Source: an uncultured Neomegalonema sp.
GTDB taxonomy: Bacteria > Pseudomonadota > Alphaproteobacteria > Rhodobacterales > Rhodobacteraceae
NCBI GenBank assembly: GCA_937957975.1
Contig: CALFFK010000015.1
Coordinates: forward strand, 1 to 41,929
Direction: 5' to 3'
DNA length: 41,929 nt
The notes under the pieces were generated by a model. That model made no database searches. It had not been told where the DNA came from and saw only the letters and a program-made list of their open reading frames with translations. Numbering within the stretch: position 1 is the first letter of the stretch; each line of letters opens with the position of its first letter. This document shows positions 41,842 through 41,929 of the stretch, in pieces. The translations under genes were made by a program, and so were the position numbers.

Positions 41842-41929
41842 TACATTGCGTGCCGTTGTGGATCACAAGCCCGTGATTAATGAAAGGTTACTGATGCCTT
41901 TCAATATCTTGCTGTCCGTAAACCATTTT
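41842..41929. other. Window end; no gene seen
   Basis: The last 88 bases after the ABC-F stop show no reading frame with a ribosome binding site, and no recognisable terminator. Confidence 0.5.

Overview
The window looks like the chromosome of a GC-rich Gram-negative bacterium, most likely an alphaproteobacterium. The protein families point that way (alpha-type PpiD next to trpE, a YceI/cytochrome b561 pair, osmolyte-catabolism enzymes of the kind common in marine and rhizosphere alphas, a rhizobial-type type III secretion system). I do not name a genus.

Layout. 1-141: inner end of an insertion sequence, probably IS21 family, running off the left edge. 142-327: 22-bp tandem repeats and a tRNA with UAA anticodon. 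356-5375: accessory metabolism with a GNAT acetyltransferase, nitroreductase, BKACE (DUF849) enzyme and choline-sulfatase-like sulfatase on the minus strand, and a divergent enolase-superfamily epimerase. 5418-7570: YceI and cytochrome b561 with a divergent LysR regulator. 7768-13188: a complete Liv-type branched-chain amino-acid/amide ABC importer with one small secreted protein inserted. 13210-16461: a DUF3179 protein and a cyclase-like protein of unknown role. 16639-20925: ppiD, trpE and exonuclease III.

21053-38480 is the highlight: a non-flagellar type III secretion system (T3SS). Left to right: a divergent collagen-like, harpin-like protein; a secretin N-domain protein; a HrpB1-like TPR protein; two small proteins; inner rod (SctI); SctJ-K-L-N-O-Q-R-S-T-U; then SctE-like and needle (SctF) genes, SctD, an unknown 125-residue protein, a TPR protein and SctV. 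The order follows the rhizobial Rhc clusters closely, including the split secretin. However, the secretin pore gene (rhcC2), expected between sctD and the TPR gene, is absent, and the 125-residue protein sits in its place. SctU lacks the NPTH self-cleavage motif. No gatekeeper (SctW), needle-length ruler (SctP), translocon, AraC/TtsI-type regulator or known effector is visible.

The most novel object is the minus-strand protein beside the T3SS. It is cysteine-free and glycine-rich, with about 145 collagen-type Gly-X-Y triplets, an EF-hand-like loop interrupting the collagen region, and C-terminal leucine/glutamine amphipathic helices resembling those of plant-pathogen harpins. It is the best candidate here for a substrate or surface fibre of the T3SS.

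38660-41841: a Rieske oxygenase alpha subunit (candidate quaternary-ammonium oxygenase) and an ABC-F ATPase; the rest is flanking sequence. All assignments come from reading motifs and gene order; no database search was run.
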